IMG/VR virus record: IMGVR_UViG_3300035703_000027
Span: 1 to 64,000 of that record
Source of the DNA: a virus
DNA: 64,000 bases
Strand: one strand, 5' to 3'
Position 1 is the stretch's first letter, and the number at the start of each line of letters is the position of its first letter. Made by a program: the position numbers and the translations under genes. The notes under the pieces were generated by a model. That model searched no databases. It saw only the letters and a list, made by a program, of their open reading frames with translations, and was not told where the DNA came from. Shown in pieces: positions 53,113-59,751 of the stretch.

Positions 53113-53718
53113 TCAGCCCCCGAACAACCGCGCGAGGAACCCCTTGGGCTTCTCGGGGGGCGCCTGCAACGCCGCGAGCTGCTGCTGCGCCGCAAGCAAC
53201 TCGCCCTGCAACCGCACAATCTCCGCCTGCGCGTCCCGGTCCGCCTGCAACTTCTCGACCATCGCGCGCGAGGCCTCGGCGAACTTCTCCAGCCGTGCCT
53301 CGGAGGACTCCGCGATCGCCAGGGCCTGCGCCTGCGTCTCCTGCATCGCCGCCCGCACCGCCTCGGCCACCGCCTGGTGCAGGTCCCGCTGCTCGGGCAG
53401 CGCCGCCGTCAGCCGGTCCAGGCGTTGCAGCACCTCCGCGAGGTCGGGCCCCACGCCCGCGCCCTTGCGGCTCGGGTGCGCCGTCGGGTGCTCCGCCTCG
53501 AACCGCCGCCGAATCTCCTCCCACGGCAGCTCGGGCTTCACCGTCAGCCGCAGCGGCTTGGCGTAGGCCAGCAGCGCCATGTCGTCCGGCGTGAACAGGT
53601 GCGTGTTGCCGGAGGTCAGCTCCGGGTCGAGCTGCAAGCTCGACACCCACGTGCGGAACTGCCCCGGCGTCAGGCCCAGGCGCTCCCGCACCTCGGCGCC
53701 GGTCATCTTCTTCTCCAT
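53113..53718 (-). CDS. MerR-like HTH protein with long coiled coil
   Basis: 201 aa starting at ATG 53718 (AGGAGCCACC). Residues 4-70 have a MerR-type HTH (MTGAEVRERLGLTPGQFRTWVSSL ... LFTPDDMALLAYAKPLRL). Residues 100-185 are a heptad coiled coil (VLQRLDRLTAALPEQRDLHQ ... AEIVRLQGELLAAQQQLAAL). The end GFLARLFGG is an amphipathic helix of the type used for membrane attachment. This plan recalls chromosome-anchoring proteins such as RacA. It could tether phage DNA or regulate transcription. Confidence 0.68.
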   Translation of the reverse strand: MEKKMTGAEVRERLGLTPGQFRTWVSSLQLDPELTSGNTHLFTPDDMALLAYAKPLRLTVKPELPWEEIRRRFEAEHPTAHPSRKGAGVGPDLAEVLQRLDRLTAALPEQRDLHQAVAEAVRAAMQETQAQALAIAESSEARLEKFAEASRAMVEKLQADRDAQAEIVRLQGELLAAQQQLAALQAPPEKPKGFLARLFGG

Positions 53719-53951
53719 GGTGGCTCCTATGGTCGCGCACGGCCGCCTCGACGCGTGCACGCGACACGCTTGCAGCACGCTTGCGGCAGGCACGCTGCGC
53801 CCGCGCCGCCCGCGGCAGCCGGTAGCCCAGGCGCGCGAGCGCCGCGAGCGTCTCGGGCGAGAGGTGGACCGGGCGACGGTGGCAGCGAAGGGGATACATG
53901 CCGCCAGCGTAGCGCCCGCGCGCCCCGCGGGGAGGTGATGCCCGTCACCAA

Positions 53952-53989
53952 GCAGCGTGGGTGCTGCAAGCCTGTTGCAGGCACGCTGC
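53952..53989. other. Nested inverted repeat in the intergenic region
   Basis: An outer 8-bp stem (GCAGCGTG and CACGCTGC) encloses an inner 6-bp stem (CTGCAA and TTGCAG) with loop GCCTG. It lies in the 293-bp gap (53719-54011) upstream of the MerR-like gene. Another GCACGCTGC copy (53790-53798) is nearby. The rest of the gap holds no gene that I can support. It is possibly an operator or a processed leader. Confidence 0.5.
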
Positions 53990-54007
53990 ACCGGCGCAAC
54001 GCGCGCG

Positions 54008-54036
54008 CCGCTCACGGCTGCCCCAGCCGGGCGGCG
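54008..54036 (-). repeat. 29-bp repeat, copy 1
   Basis: Identical to 54443-54471. On the minus strand it encodes the ending AARLGQP plus the stop codon of the gene at 54447, and the same ending of a very short frame here. This points to local duplication or recombination at gene ends. Confidence 0.65.
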
Positions 54037-54116
54037 GCAAGGCCACCGTCGAGCGTCCAGAACCAGGACGTAGATGGCCCAGCAGGTCGGGCTTTCAGTG
54101 CTTTGCGGTCAGGCAT
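54012..54116 (-). CDS. Possible 34-aa ORF, remnant ending in LAAARLGQP
   Basis: A frame opens with ATG at 54116, overlapping the stop of the upstream gene, and reads MPDRKALKARPAGPS to a C-terminus nearly the same as that of the protein at 54447. It may be a real micro-gene or the surviving 3' tip of a duplicated gene. There is no separate ribosome site beyond coupling. Confidence 0.3.
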   Translation of the reverse strand: MPDRKALKARPAGPSTSWFWTLDGGLAAARLGQP

Positions 54117-54378
54117 CGAGTTTGTCCCACAGCGCCAAGTCCTCCGGCCGCGGGTTGTCTTTTAACGCCTCGCGGTGGGCCACGGCCGCATCGACCAGCG
54201 CCCACATGCGGCGCATCTCGCCCTCGGCACGCAGTCGCAAGGCTTCCAGCTCCTTCACCATCGCGGCGATGTCGGCATGGTCGATGTCTTCCGGCTGCGT
54301 CTTGCGGAAGACGGTCACTATGCGGGGTTCTGACGCCCTGAAGGCGAGCTTTTTCTTGATGGGTTCCAAGTCCAACAT
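54109..54378 (-). CDS. Hypothetical 89-aa helical protein
   Basis: ATG at 54378 follows AAAGGACAGCCCA. The protein begins MLDLEPIKKKLAFRASEPRIV, then has two charged helices (DIAAMVKELEALRLRAEGEMRR, then HREALKDNPRPEDLALWDKLDA). Base composition is a little lower in GC than its neighbours. It resembles the small, variable, coiled early proteins common in phage right arms. No function is known. The stop overlaps the ATG of the micro-ORF below it. Confidence 0.65.
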   Translation of the reverse strand: MLDLEPIKKKLAFRASEPRIVTVFRKTQPEDIDHADIAAMVKELEALRLRAEGEMRRMWALVDAAVAHREALKDNPRPEDLALWDKLDA

Positions 54379-54442
54379 TGGGCTGTCCTTTCTTTTATCG
54401 GGGTTGGCAGACCTGTCATGCGTTCTCGCAGCGCCACCTGAA

Positions 54443-54471
54443 CCGCTCACGGCTGCCCCAGCCGGGCGGCG
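54443..54471 (-). repeat. 29-bp repeat, copy 2
   Basis: Exact copy of 54008-54036, here forming the 3' end and stop codon of the gene at 54447. Confidence 0.65.
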
Positions 54472-54704
54472 ATCGCGAGGCAGCGTGGGCAATCCGCCGC
54501 GGTGTTCCTGGTTTTCACCTCGGTGCTGAAGTGGTTAGCCAGCACGGCTTCCGGCCGGCACAGCAGTGTCATCGCTGGGCGCTTGATGCGCCCGACGGTC
54601 AGGTCCTCGTCCGTCATCCAATGGACGCGATCCATCAGCTTAAGCTCTATAAGACTACGACGCCCGAATCGGCGCAGGATCATTTGGGCCCTCACCAGTG
54701 CCAT
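54447..54704 (-). CDS. Hypothetical 85-aa protein with C-terminal CxxC
   Basis: It starts at ATG 54704, two bases after the upstream stop. The N-terminus is basic and beta-rich (RAQMILRRFGRRSLIELKL). The C-terminus CPRCLAIAARLGQP resembles the end of the protein at 57072 (CLRCLEIAERLALP). The two share this tail in the same setting (preceded by a few polar residues), so they may be distant relatives using a common zinc or interaction tail. No function is recognised. Confidence 0.65.
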   Translation of the reverse strand: MALVRAQMILRRFGRRSLIELKLMDRVHWMTDEDLTVGRIKRPAMTLLCRPEAVLANHFSTEVKTRNTAADCPRCLAIAARLGQP

Positions 54705-54705
54705 G

Positions 54706-55767
54706 TCACACCTCCTCGTCGTGCAGCTCGGCCGCCTGGCGCGCCAGGTAGGCGCTCAGGGCGCCCTCGGCCTCGTAGGGGTCGGCGTAGGCGGGGCTGA
54801 ACGCCCCCTCGCCCCAGGCGTCGCCCTCGTCGCCCGCGCCCTCGAAGTGCCAGCCATCCGGCTGGAGCGTCACGTCGAAGCCGGCCGGACCAGTGACGCG
54901 GCACGGGACGGCCCAGGCGCCGTTCACGTCGGCCACCATCCAGGCCCGGGCCCGGCGGACCGTCGTGCGCTCGATGAACACCACCAGGGTGTCCTCGCGC
55001 TGGCGCAGGGCCTCCAGGTAGGTGGCCTCCACGTCCGGCGGGGGCGGCTCGCCCTCGCCCTCCAGGCGCTGCGCGCGGGCCCACAGGGCCTCGGCCGGGG
55101 TCGCGACCCGGTGCCGGAGGTCGGCCCGGATTTCCTCGGCGAACAGCGCGTCCCAGTCGCCGCCTCGCGCGGCGTGGACCGCCTCGCAGGCGGCCAGCTC
55201 GGACTCGGCCTTCACGACGGCCAGGTCCCGGGTGTTGTCGGTCACGCGGTAGTAGGTCATGGTTTGTCTCCTTCTTGGCAGACCCCCATCCGCACCCGCC
55301 CCGGGGCTATGCGGACCCGCCGCCAGCAGCCGCGCGATCGCCGCCTTGCGGGTCGGTGCGGGCTCGCCCGCCCAGAGGCACGGGTCGCCGTCGGGCGCCA
55401 CGGGCACCCACCCGCCGGCCTCGGCGGTCGTCACCCAGCCGCGGAAGCGGCCGTCGGCGTCGTGCACCTCGCGGCACCCATCGAGCCGCGCGTCCCCGAT
55501 CGCCGTGTCGGGCGTCAGGGTCACGGCCCCCGTGCCGGGGCGATCGCCCGGGTGCAGGTGGCAGGGGAGGTCTTGCACGGCCTCGCCGTAGGGCCATGGC
55601 TGGTCGCCCGTGGCAGCGCGCCACACGTCACGATCGCTGTGCGCCCACATGTCCGGCCCGAGGGCCGCGATCGCGGCCTCGACGGCCGCGGCGTCCGCCC
55701 GGGCGCCGCACACGCGGGCCAGGCGCTCCGCCACCAGGGCGCGCTGCAAGGGGGTGGTGGGGGTCAT
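54706..55767 (-). CDS. 353-aa open frame, probably two fused genes with an internal start
   Basis: The frame opens at ATG 55767, overlapping the upstream stop (ATGA), and runs without a stop to 54706. A class E promoter-like element (55278-55312) and a good AAGGAGACAAACC site before ATG 55260 lie in the middle. The N-terminal 169 residues (GPDMWAHSDRDVWRAATGDQ ... FRGWVTTAEAGGWVPV) and the C-terminal 184 (MTYYRVTDNTRDLAVV ... FIERTTVRRARAWMVADV) look like separate proteins. Elsewhere this element contains TAA; here it reads CATAGC in another phase, so readthrough may have arisen by loss of a stop. A short product from 55260 is likely in addition to or instead of the fusion. Neither half is recognised. 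Confidence 0.6.
   Translation of the reverse strand: MTPTTPLQRALVAERLARVCGARADAAAVEAAIAALGPDMWAHSDRDVWRAATGDQPWPYGEAVQDLPCHLHPGDRPGTGAVTLTPDTAIGDARLDGCREVHDADGRFRGWVTTAEAGGWVPVAPDGDPCLWAGEPAPTRKAAIARLLAAGPHSPGAGADGGLPRRRQTMTYYRVTDNTRDLAVVKAESELAACEAVHAARGGDWDALFAEEIRADLRHRVATPAEALWARAQRLEGEGEPPPPDVEATYLEALRQREDTLVVFIERTTVRRARAWMVADVNGAWAVPCRVTGPAGFDVTLQPDGWHFEGAGDEGDAWGEGAFSPAYADPYEAEGALSAYLARQAAELHDEEV
55278..55312 (-). promoter_or_regulatory. Class E promoter-like element, copy 8 (minus strand), inside an open frame
   Basis: On the minus strand it reads GCATAGCCCCGG followed by GGTGCGGATGGGGGTCTGCC. It lies 18-50 bases upstream of ATG 55260, as expected for that gene, yet is itself open in the frame from 55767. 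Confidence 0.5.
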
Positions 55768-56534
55768 GGGGCCTCCGGGTCTGCGCCCGGGTGACGCGAG
55801 CTAGATGAGGGCGGTATGAATCGGGGTCGCATGAACACCTGCCGCTCGGGGTAGCCGAAGTCCACGCCGTCGAGCCACGAACTGCTGGTTTTGCCGGCCA
55901 GGTCGTAGTAGAGGCCGAGCAAGGGGCCTTTCTCCATAGCGCGCAGCGGCTCGTCGGTCTGATGGTCGAAAAGCCACATGGCAAGTTTTCCTGCGGACTT
56001 TTCACGCGCAATACAGGCCTCCAGCGCTTCTTCGGGCAGCTCGAAGGCGCCGCTCAGCCGCCCCTTACCATCCGCCCGTTGGTAGTGCCAGGTGAAATCT
56101 CCATCGCCGTACTGGGCCAGGACCACATAGCCACCGGGCACGTAGGATCGTGCCTCGACGGCATCCACCCAGCCCTCTTTTCCCGAGCCCTCTTCTACGC
56201 CTCGCACCAGCCACACGCGCCCGCCGTAAGCCACAAGCAGGCTGGCGCTATCCGATTTGCAAAACTCCATCCAGGTGGCTGTCAGGGCTGGCGGCACGGA
56301 GAGGCCTCCTCCCTGGTACATCACCTCGGTGTCACCGTCCTGAAGGAAAAAGTTGAACTCTTCGTCCCACGTTTCTCGGCAGGGCAGGTCGCCAGGGATG
56401 GCCTCCACCCCAACGTCCAAGAAAAAGATGTTGTAGGTGTGCACCAGCTCCATGATGTCGTCGCCCGAGTCGTCGTCGTGGACCACCCCGATCGTGCGTC
56501 CGTTCTTCTTCTCGAAAACGTGGTAGTAGGGCAC
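55764..56534 (-). CDS. Hypothetical 256-aa protein of lower GC
   Basis: GTG at 56534 follows GGACGGAGCT. The protein begins MPYYHVFEKKNGRTIGVVHDDDSGDDIMELV and is acidic and beta-rich, with Trp and Tyr spread through it (WDEEFNFFLQDGD, YVVLAQYGDGDFTWHY, LWLF-type segments). The gene is visibly lower in GC and uses more A/T third positions than its neighbours, suggesting recent acquisition. There is no membrane segment and no recognised family. It sits at the head of a minus-strand run and couples to the next gene by ATGA. Confidence 0.65.
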   Translation of the reverse strand: MPYYHVFEKKNGRTIGVVHDDDSGDDIMELVHTYNIFFLDVGVEAIPGDLPCRETWDEEFNFFLQDGDTEVMYQGGGLSVPPALTATWMEFCKSDSASLLVAYGGRVWLVRGVEEGSGKEGWVDAVEARSYVPGGYVVLAQYGDGDFTWHYQRADGKGRLSGAFELPEEALEACIAREKSAGKLAMWLFDHQTDEPLRAMEKGPLLGLYYDLAGKTSSSWLDGVDFGYPERQVFMRPRFIPPSSSSRHPGADPEAP

Positions 56535-56544
56535 AGCTCCGTCC

Positions 56545-56784
56545 TCACTTCACCGTCACGTGCACGCGACCCTCGACATGGTTGCCGTAGCGGTCGGTGC
56601 GGATCGCCATCCCGATGTAGGCCCCGGGGACCACGCGGTCCGAGGCATCGACCGGCCCGCGCCGGTTCTCCCACTGGACGGTCCAGGCGTCGCCGTCCTT
56701 AAAACCGCACGCGCGCAGCGCGGCCCGGTCGATCCCGTCCGGGGTGCGGGCCTTGGCCGTGGTCTGCCCTTCGATGGTGTACAT
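56545..56784 (-). CDS. Hypothetical 79-aa protein
   Basis: ATG at 56784 follows AGGAGGCACCC. The sequence MYTIEGQTTAKARTPDGIDRAALRACGFKDG ... GPVDASDRVVPGAYIGMAI ... GRVHVTVK suggests a small beta barrel of OB or SH3 type. It lies ten bases upstream of the lower-GC gene and has normal high-GC codon use. No function known. Confidence 0.65.
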   Translation of the reverse strand: MYTIEGQTTAKARTPDGIDRAALRACGFKDGDAWTVQWENRRGPVDASDRVVPGAYIGMAIRTDRYGNHVEGRVHVTVK

Positions 56785-56793
56785 GGGTGCCTC

Positions 56794-57060
56794 CTACATG
56801 TCGCCGTTGCTAAGGATGTAGCCGAGCGTCTCGCGGTAGCCCCCGAGCGGGGCCTCGATGACCTCGGCCGCCTGCTCCGGGGTGACGCCCTGGTCGTGCA
56901 GCTCCTTCGCCGCCCGCGGCTGGTAGGTCTTGGCCGCGATGTAGCCGCGGATCAAGTCCTCACCGAGCCCCGTCGCGACCCACTCGGCCGCGATGGTTGG
57001 GGCGGGCTCGCCGCCGGTCAGCCAGTCCCCCTGGCTCTCGATGAAGGCAATCAGGTCCAT
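56794..57060 (-). CDS. Hypothetical 88-aa protein
   Basis: ATG at 57060 follows AGGAGGAACTACC. It starts MDLIAFIESQGDWLTGGE and is helical (AAEWVATGLGEDLIRGYI, then LHDQGVTPEQAAEVIEAPLGGYRETLGYIL), like small phage proteins that bind host enzymes. No homology recognised. It is part of the run of small genes controlled from the class E element at 57455. Confidence 0.65.
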   Translation of the reverse strand: MDLIAFIESQGDWLTGGEPAPTIAAEWVATGLGEDLIRGYIAAKTYQPRAAKELHDQGVTPEQAAEVIEAPLGGYRETLGYILSNGDM

Positions 57061-57071
57061 GGTAGTTCCTC

Positions 57072-57431
57072 CTAACACTGTGCGCCACTTGCTTCGGGCG
57101 CGGGAAGGGCGAGCCGCTCGGCAATCTCCAGGCACCGCAGGCAGTTGGCCTTGTCGGCATGCCCGGGTTGCAGGCCCCAGAACTTGTGACTTGGCTTGCA
57201 CAGGGCGTCGCCCGCCTTGCGTTTGAGCCGGCCGCTGGCGATCGCCTCGGCCACGACGATGTGGTCGCCGCCGTCATTGGTGGCAGTTTGCGACCAGCCC
57301 ATATAGGCGTGCTTCACGACCGTCGGGAACGGCAGCCGCGCACGGAGCGCTTCGCCGGCCGCCAGGAAACCCTGCTTGGTCGCATCCGCGGCAGCACTGG
57401 CCTCGATCTCGTACTCGGTGATGGTGCTCAT
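57072..57431 (-). CDS. Hypothetical 119-aa protein with CxxC tail
   Basis: ATG at 57431 has AAAGGAGGCTCCCC and lies just downstream of a class E element. The protein contains EYEIEASAAADATKQGFLAAGEALRA, a GWSQTATNDGGDHIVVAEAI segment, then KPSHKFWGLQPGHADKANCLRCLEIAERL. The CLRC motif, with the His and Cys residues before it, may bind zinc. The tail resembles that of the protein at 54447. No function assigned. Confidence 0.65.
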   Translation of the reverse strand: MSTITEYEIEASAAADATKQGFLAAGEALRARLPFPTVVKHAYMGWSQTATNDGGDHIVVAEAIASGRLKRKAGDALCKPSHKFWGLQPGHADKANCLRCLEIAERLALPAPEASGAQC

Positions 57432-57454
57432 GGGGAGCCTCCTTTCGGTGGCCT

Positions 57455-57482
57455 TCCCTATCCACCCGTGCCCGGGTTTATG
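57455..57482 (-). promoter_or_regulatory. Class E promoter-like element, copy 9 (minus strand)
   Basis: On the minus strand it reads GCATAAACCCGGGC followed by GGGTGGATAGGG. The whole block lies within the end of the gene at 57458 and supplies its last codons and TAG stop. It drives the gene starting at 57431. Confidence 0.6.
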
Positions 57483-57667
57483 CGCAGCCGGTCCGCGGCG
57501 GCACCCATCTTGATGAGGTCCAGCGGCGCGACCCAGCGCCGGACCCCATCGTCGAAGCGCACCTCGACGCCGCGCTCGTCCACGGCCAGGACCACGCCCT
57601 GCCGCAGCCCGCGCTCGTTGGGCACGGGCCGCCCCACGCGCTGCCCGGGCGCGATCGCCTCCGACAT
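57458..57667 (-). CDS. Hypothetical 69-aa SH3-like protein
   Basis: ATG at 57667 overlaps the upstream stop (TGATG). The sequence PGQRVGRPVPNERGLRQGVVLAVDERGVEVRFDDGVRRWV is a typical small SH3-like barrel, as in KOW-type or Tudor-like folds, with the pattern GxVxAVDxxGVEVRFDDG. The last eight residues (INPGTGG) are encoded by the promoter element at 57455, so this C-terminus is probably fixed by the promoter rather than by protein function. Confidence 0.65.
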   Translation of the reverse strand: MSEAIAPGQRVGRPVPNERGLRQGVVLAVDERGVEVRFDDGVRRWVAPLDLIKMGAAADRLRINPGTGG

Positions 57668-57894
57668 CACGCCCCCTTGCCGACCGCCAGCGGCAGCGCG
57701 AGTTGGCCCTGCAACGCCGGCAGGCCAAGCCCCCCCGCAAAGCGCTGCAACGCGATACCCGCCTCGCCCCGGGCGACCACCACCGTGATGGCCTCGCCGG
57801 GTGCCTGCGAGACGCTCACGACCTCCAGCGGCAGCCCGCGGGCCTCCAGCGCTGCGACGAGCGCGTGAATGGGTTGCTCCAGTAAATGCTGCAC
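57667..57894 (-). CDS. Hypothetical 75-aa protein
   Basis: GTG at 57894 follows GAGGGAACC. The sequence MQHLLEQPIHALVAALEARGLPLEVVSVSQAPGEAITVVVARGEAG has an alpha-beta-beta outline, with a hydrophobic Gly/Leu-rich C-terminus. No motif recognised. It is coupled to the SH3-like gene by a one-base overlap. Confidence 0.6.
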   Translation of the reverse strand: MQHLLEQPIHALVAALEARGLPLEVVSVSQAPGEAITVVVARGEAGIALQRFAGGLGLPALQGQLALPLAVGKGA

Positions 57895-57930
57895 GGTTCC
57901 CTCAGCAGACCAGTTACCCGCCCGCGGGGC

Positions 57931-58500
57931 TCAGGGCACGAGCTTGAACGACTGCACGACCCGTTTCAGGTCGGCCTGGATGCGGGGGACCAGCTCGGCG
58001 TTGGCCGTGTCGTAGGTCGCCAGGATGACGAACAGGTTGTCGGTCACGTAGACGTGGTGGTTCTTCTTCAGCAGCCGGTGCGTGCCCCACGCCTCGCACG
58101 CCTGCCGCTCGCCGATCGTGAGCGTTTCCTGGTTCATCGGTGTGTGCATGTCTTTGAGCACCGCAACCGCCCCGTCGCACAGCTTGGCGGGATCGATGGT
58201 GCTCTCAGCCTGCACCCGCATCACGCTGACAATCAGGTGGATGCCGCGCGCGTACTCGGCGCCAACGCTGACGAGGTTCAGGTCGAGATTGCCGGCCTTG
58301 GGCTTCACCGTCCAGCCTGTCGGGTGCTCCAGCGTGAAGCCGTCCGCGCGGCCGTCATACAGCGCGTAGGCTGCCTGGCCGGAGGCGGCGGGCGCTGCGG
58401 CCAGGGTGTCGGGCGTCGGGGCCGCGGCCGGGGTGGTGGGCGTGGCCTGGCACGCGGCCAGCACGGCGGTCAGGGCGATCGCCAGGACGATGGGCTTCAC
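57931..58500 (-). CDS. Lipoprotein, 189 aa
   Basis: The N-terminus MKPIVLAIALTAVLAAC is a lipoprotein signal with the acylated Cys at about residue 17, followed by a Thr/Pro/Ala linker. The mature domain (FTLEHPTGWTVKPKAGNLDL ... EARGIHLIVSVMRV ... VYVTDNLFVILATYDTANA) has the alternating strands of PsbP/Mog1-like small domains, though I cannot name it firmly. It is expected to be attached to the outer face of a membrane. Superinfection immunity is one possibility. It is 260 bp from the next lipoprotein gene. Confidence 0.68.
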   Translation of the reverse strand: MKPIVLAIALTAVLAACQATPTTPAAAPTPDTLAAAPAASGQAAYALYDGRADGFTLEHPTGWTVKPKAGNLDLNLVSVGAEYARGIHLIVSVMRVQAESTIDPAKLCDGAVAVLKDMHTPMNQETLTIGERQACEAWGTHRLLKKNHHVYVTDNLFVILATYDTANAELVPRIQADLKRVVQSFKLVP

Positions 58501-58533
58501 GGGGACACCTCGCGTTCGGAAAGGGGGAGCCCC

Positions 58534-58564
58534 ATGGTAGCCCGCCAGTTGTCAGACTTGTCAA
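58534..58564 (-). promoter_or_regulatory. Possible host-type promoter for the lipoprotein gene
   Basis: On the minus strand, TTGACA (58564-58559) and TACCAT (58539-58534) are 19 bases apart, which is a little long. A GACAAGTCTGACAAC direct repeat overlaps the -35 and could be an operator. The rest of the 58501-58759 gap contains GC-rich inverted sequence, one GCACGCTGC (58733-58741) and no gene. Confidence 0.35.
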
Positions 58565-58759
58565 CGCCAGTTGAAAGCCCTCCCGCCCCGAGGGGCGGAA
58601 GGGCTCAAGGAGCCGGTGCACCAGCACCTGCATGAACGCGCCGGGGGCAAGCTCCGGCCTGCTCTCCTATTCAAACCAGTTCCAGCCCCCAGGTTGCCCG
58701 ATGCCCCCTCAGCGTAACACGGCGCGCTGCACGCACGCTGCACGTTTGCACCGTGCACG

Positions 58760-59206
58760 CTACCGGGTTCCCCCGCACCACTTTTTTCCGTAGACGCGGC
58801 GCCGGATTCCACGCTCGTCCATCTCCATATTGGTGTGGTTGTAGCCCTCCGCCGTGAAGCCGAACGCCATGTACTCCGCCTCGCTGATGTAGCCGTTCCG
58901 GTTGGCGTCGAGCCGGGCGAAGGCCTCGTCGCACATCGGCGACGGCAGCGGATACGGGAAGCCCTTGGGGTAGAAATCGTAGGGCACCGGCGCCCTGGGG
59001 GTGGGAGTGGGGCTCGGGGCCGGGCTCCGGGTGATGAGCATCGGCCGCCCCAGCGGAGCCGGGGTGCCGCTGGCGGTGGTGCGGGTGCTGGGGGCGGCGG
59101 AGGCGCCGCCGAGGCTGATCAGGGCGGGCACGGGCGTGCCGGCCGGCACCTGAATGACACAGGCACACAGCGCCAGCGCCGCGGTAATCAACAGGGGGAT
59201 GCGCAT
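58760..59206 (-). CDS. EF-hand lipoprotein, 148 aa
   Basis: ATG at 59206 has AGAGGAGCACCCG; an in-frame upstream ATG is possible but would put a charged stretch before the signal. MRIPLLITAALALCAC is a lipoprotein signal, followed by a Pro/Thr/Ser-rich linker (PAPSPTPTPRAPVPY). Near residues 105-117 FARLDANRNGYISEAEYMAFGF is a complete EF-hand loop (Asp, Asn, Asn, Tyr, Ser, Glu at ligand positions). A surface calcium-binding phage lipoprotein is unusual. Its role could be adhesion, superinfection exclusion or host fitness. Confidence 0.75.
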   Translation of the reverse strand: MRIPLLITAALALCACVIQVPAGTPVPALISLGGASAAPSTRTTASGTPAPLGRPMLITRSPAPSPTPTPRAPVPYDFYPKGFPYPLPSPMCDEAFARLDANRNGYISEAEYMAFGFTAEGYNHTNMEMDERGIRRRVYGKKWCGGTR

Positions 59207-59336
59207 CGGGTGCTCCTCTCGGGTGGTCCGGCCGTCGTGTTGTCTCATGTGATAAACTTTACCCCGCCGGGCAAGGGCAGGGGTCCCCATCCCGGGCGCC
59301 AGAGAATTATGCGGGCCGCGGCCCGGGGGAGGCGTC

Positions 59337-59663
59337 GTGCGCGGGGTAGACCTGTATCCCTGGCTGCGGTTCTACGTGGCTGTGCTGCGGTGCTTCAACG
59401 GGCTGTCGCTGGGCGGCCTGGTGGTGTTCGTGGTCGCCGCCACCTACGGCACCCTGCAACTGCCCCCGCTGTTCGCGGCGCTGGGCACGGCGTGGGCCCT
59501 GCTGGTCGTCGTCGCCCCGTGGCTCATGTCCATCGCGGTGCTGGGGGTGTTCCACGAGGCCGCCGCCGCCCTTGCGGACCTCGCCGAGGCCGCCGCCGAG
59601 GCGGCCCTTCACGCCGGGCGCATCGAGCGGGGGCTTGCAGCGCCCGCGTCGCACGCGTCGTGA
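59337..59663 (+). CDS. Small membrane protein, 108 aa
   Basis: GTG 59337 follows GGGGGAGGC. Two hydrophobic helices (LSLGGLVVFVVAATYG near 25-42, LGTAWALLVVVAPWLMSIAVLG near 48-72) are followed by an Ala/Glu-rich amphipathic helix (ALADLAEAAAEAAL). A GGCAA followed about 30 bases later by AATTAT lies upstream and may be a loose class G promoter. The plan could suit a holin, but no lysis genes are near, so I do not call it that. It precedes the last module protein. Confidence 0.6.
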   Translation: MRGVDLYPWLRFYVAVLRCFNGLSLGGLVVFVVAATYGTLQLPPLFAALGTAWALLVVVAPWLMSIAVLGVFHEAAAALADLAEAAAEAALHAGRIERGLAAPASHAS

Positions 59664-59693
59664 TCGCACGCTGCGCGCCTGCTGCGTGCAGGC

Positions 59694-59732
59694 GGCAATT
59701 CAGGCGCCGGCGGGCGTGCGGGGCTCTAGAAT
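59694..59732 (+). promoter_or_regulatory. Class G promoter before module protein 12
   Basis: GGCAA at 59694-59698, a 28-base spacer, TAGAAT at 59727-59732. This copy lies 12 kb from the main family cluster yet keeps the same geometry. Confidence 0.65.
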
Positions 59733-59751
59733 GGGAGCGGAGGAACGCCCC

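Noticed and set aside
52964-53899. A minus-strand frame from ATG 53899 (MYPLRCHRRPVHLSPETL...)
   Set aside because: The start looks protein-like for about 60 residues, but the frame then runs out of phase through the MerR-like and winged-helix genes, which have better ribosome sites and recognisable HTH patterns. A short gene ending near 53700 would need a stop that is not there.
59337-59663. A holin call for the two-helix membrane protein
   Set aside because: Size and topology would fit, but there is no endolysin or spanin next to it, and small two-helix membrane proteins are common in phage accessory regions.
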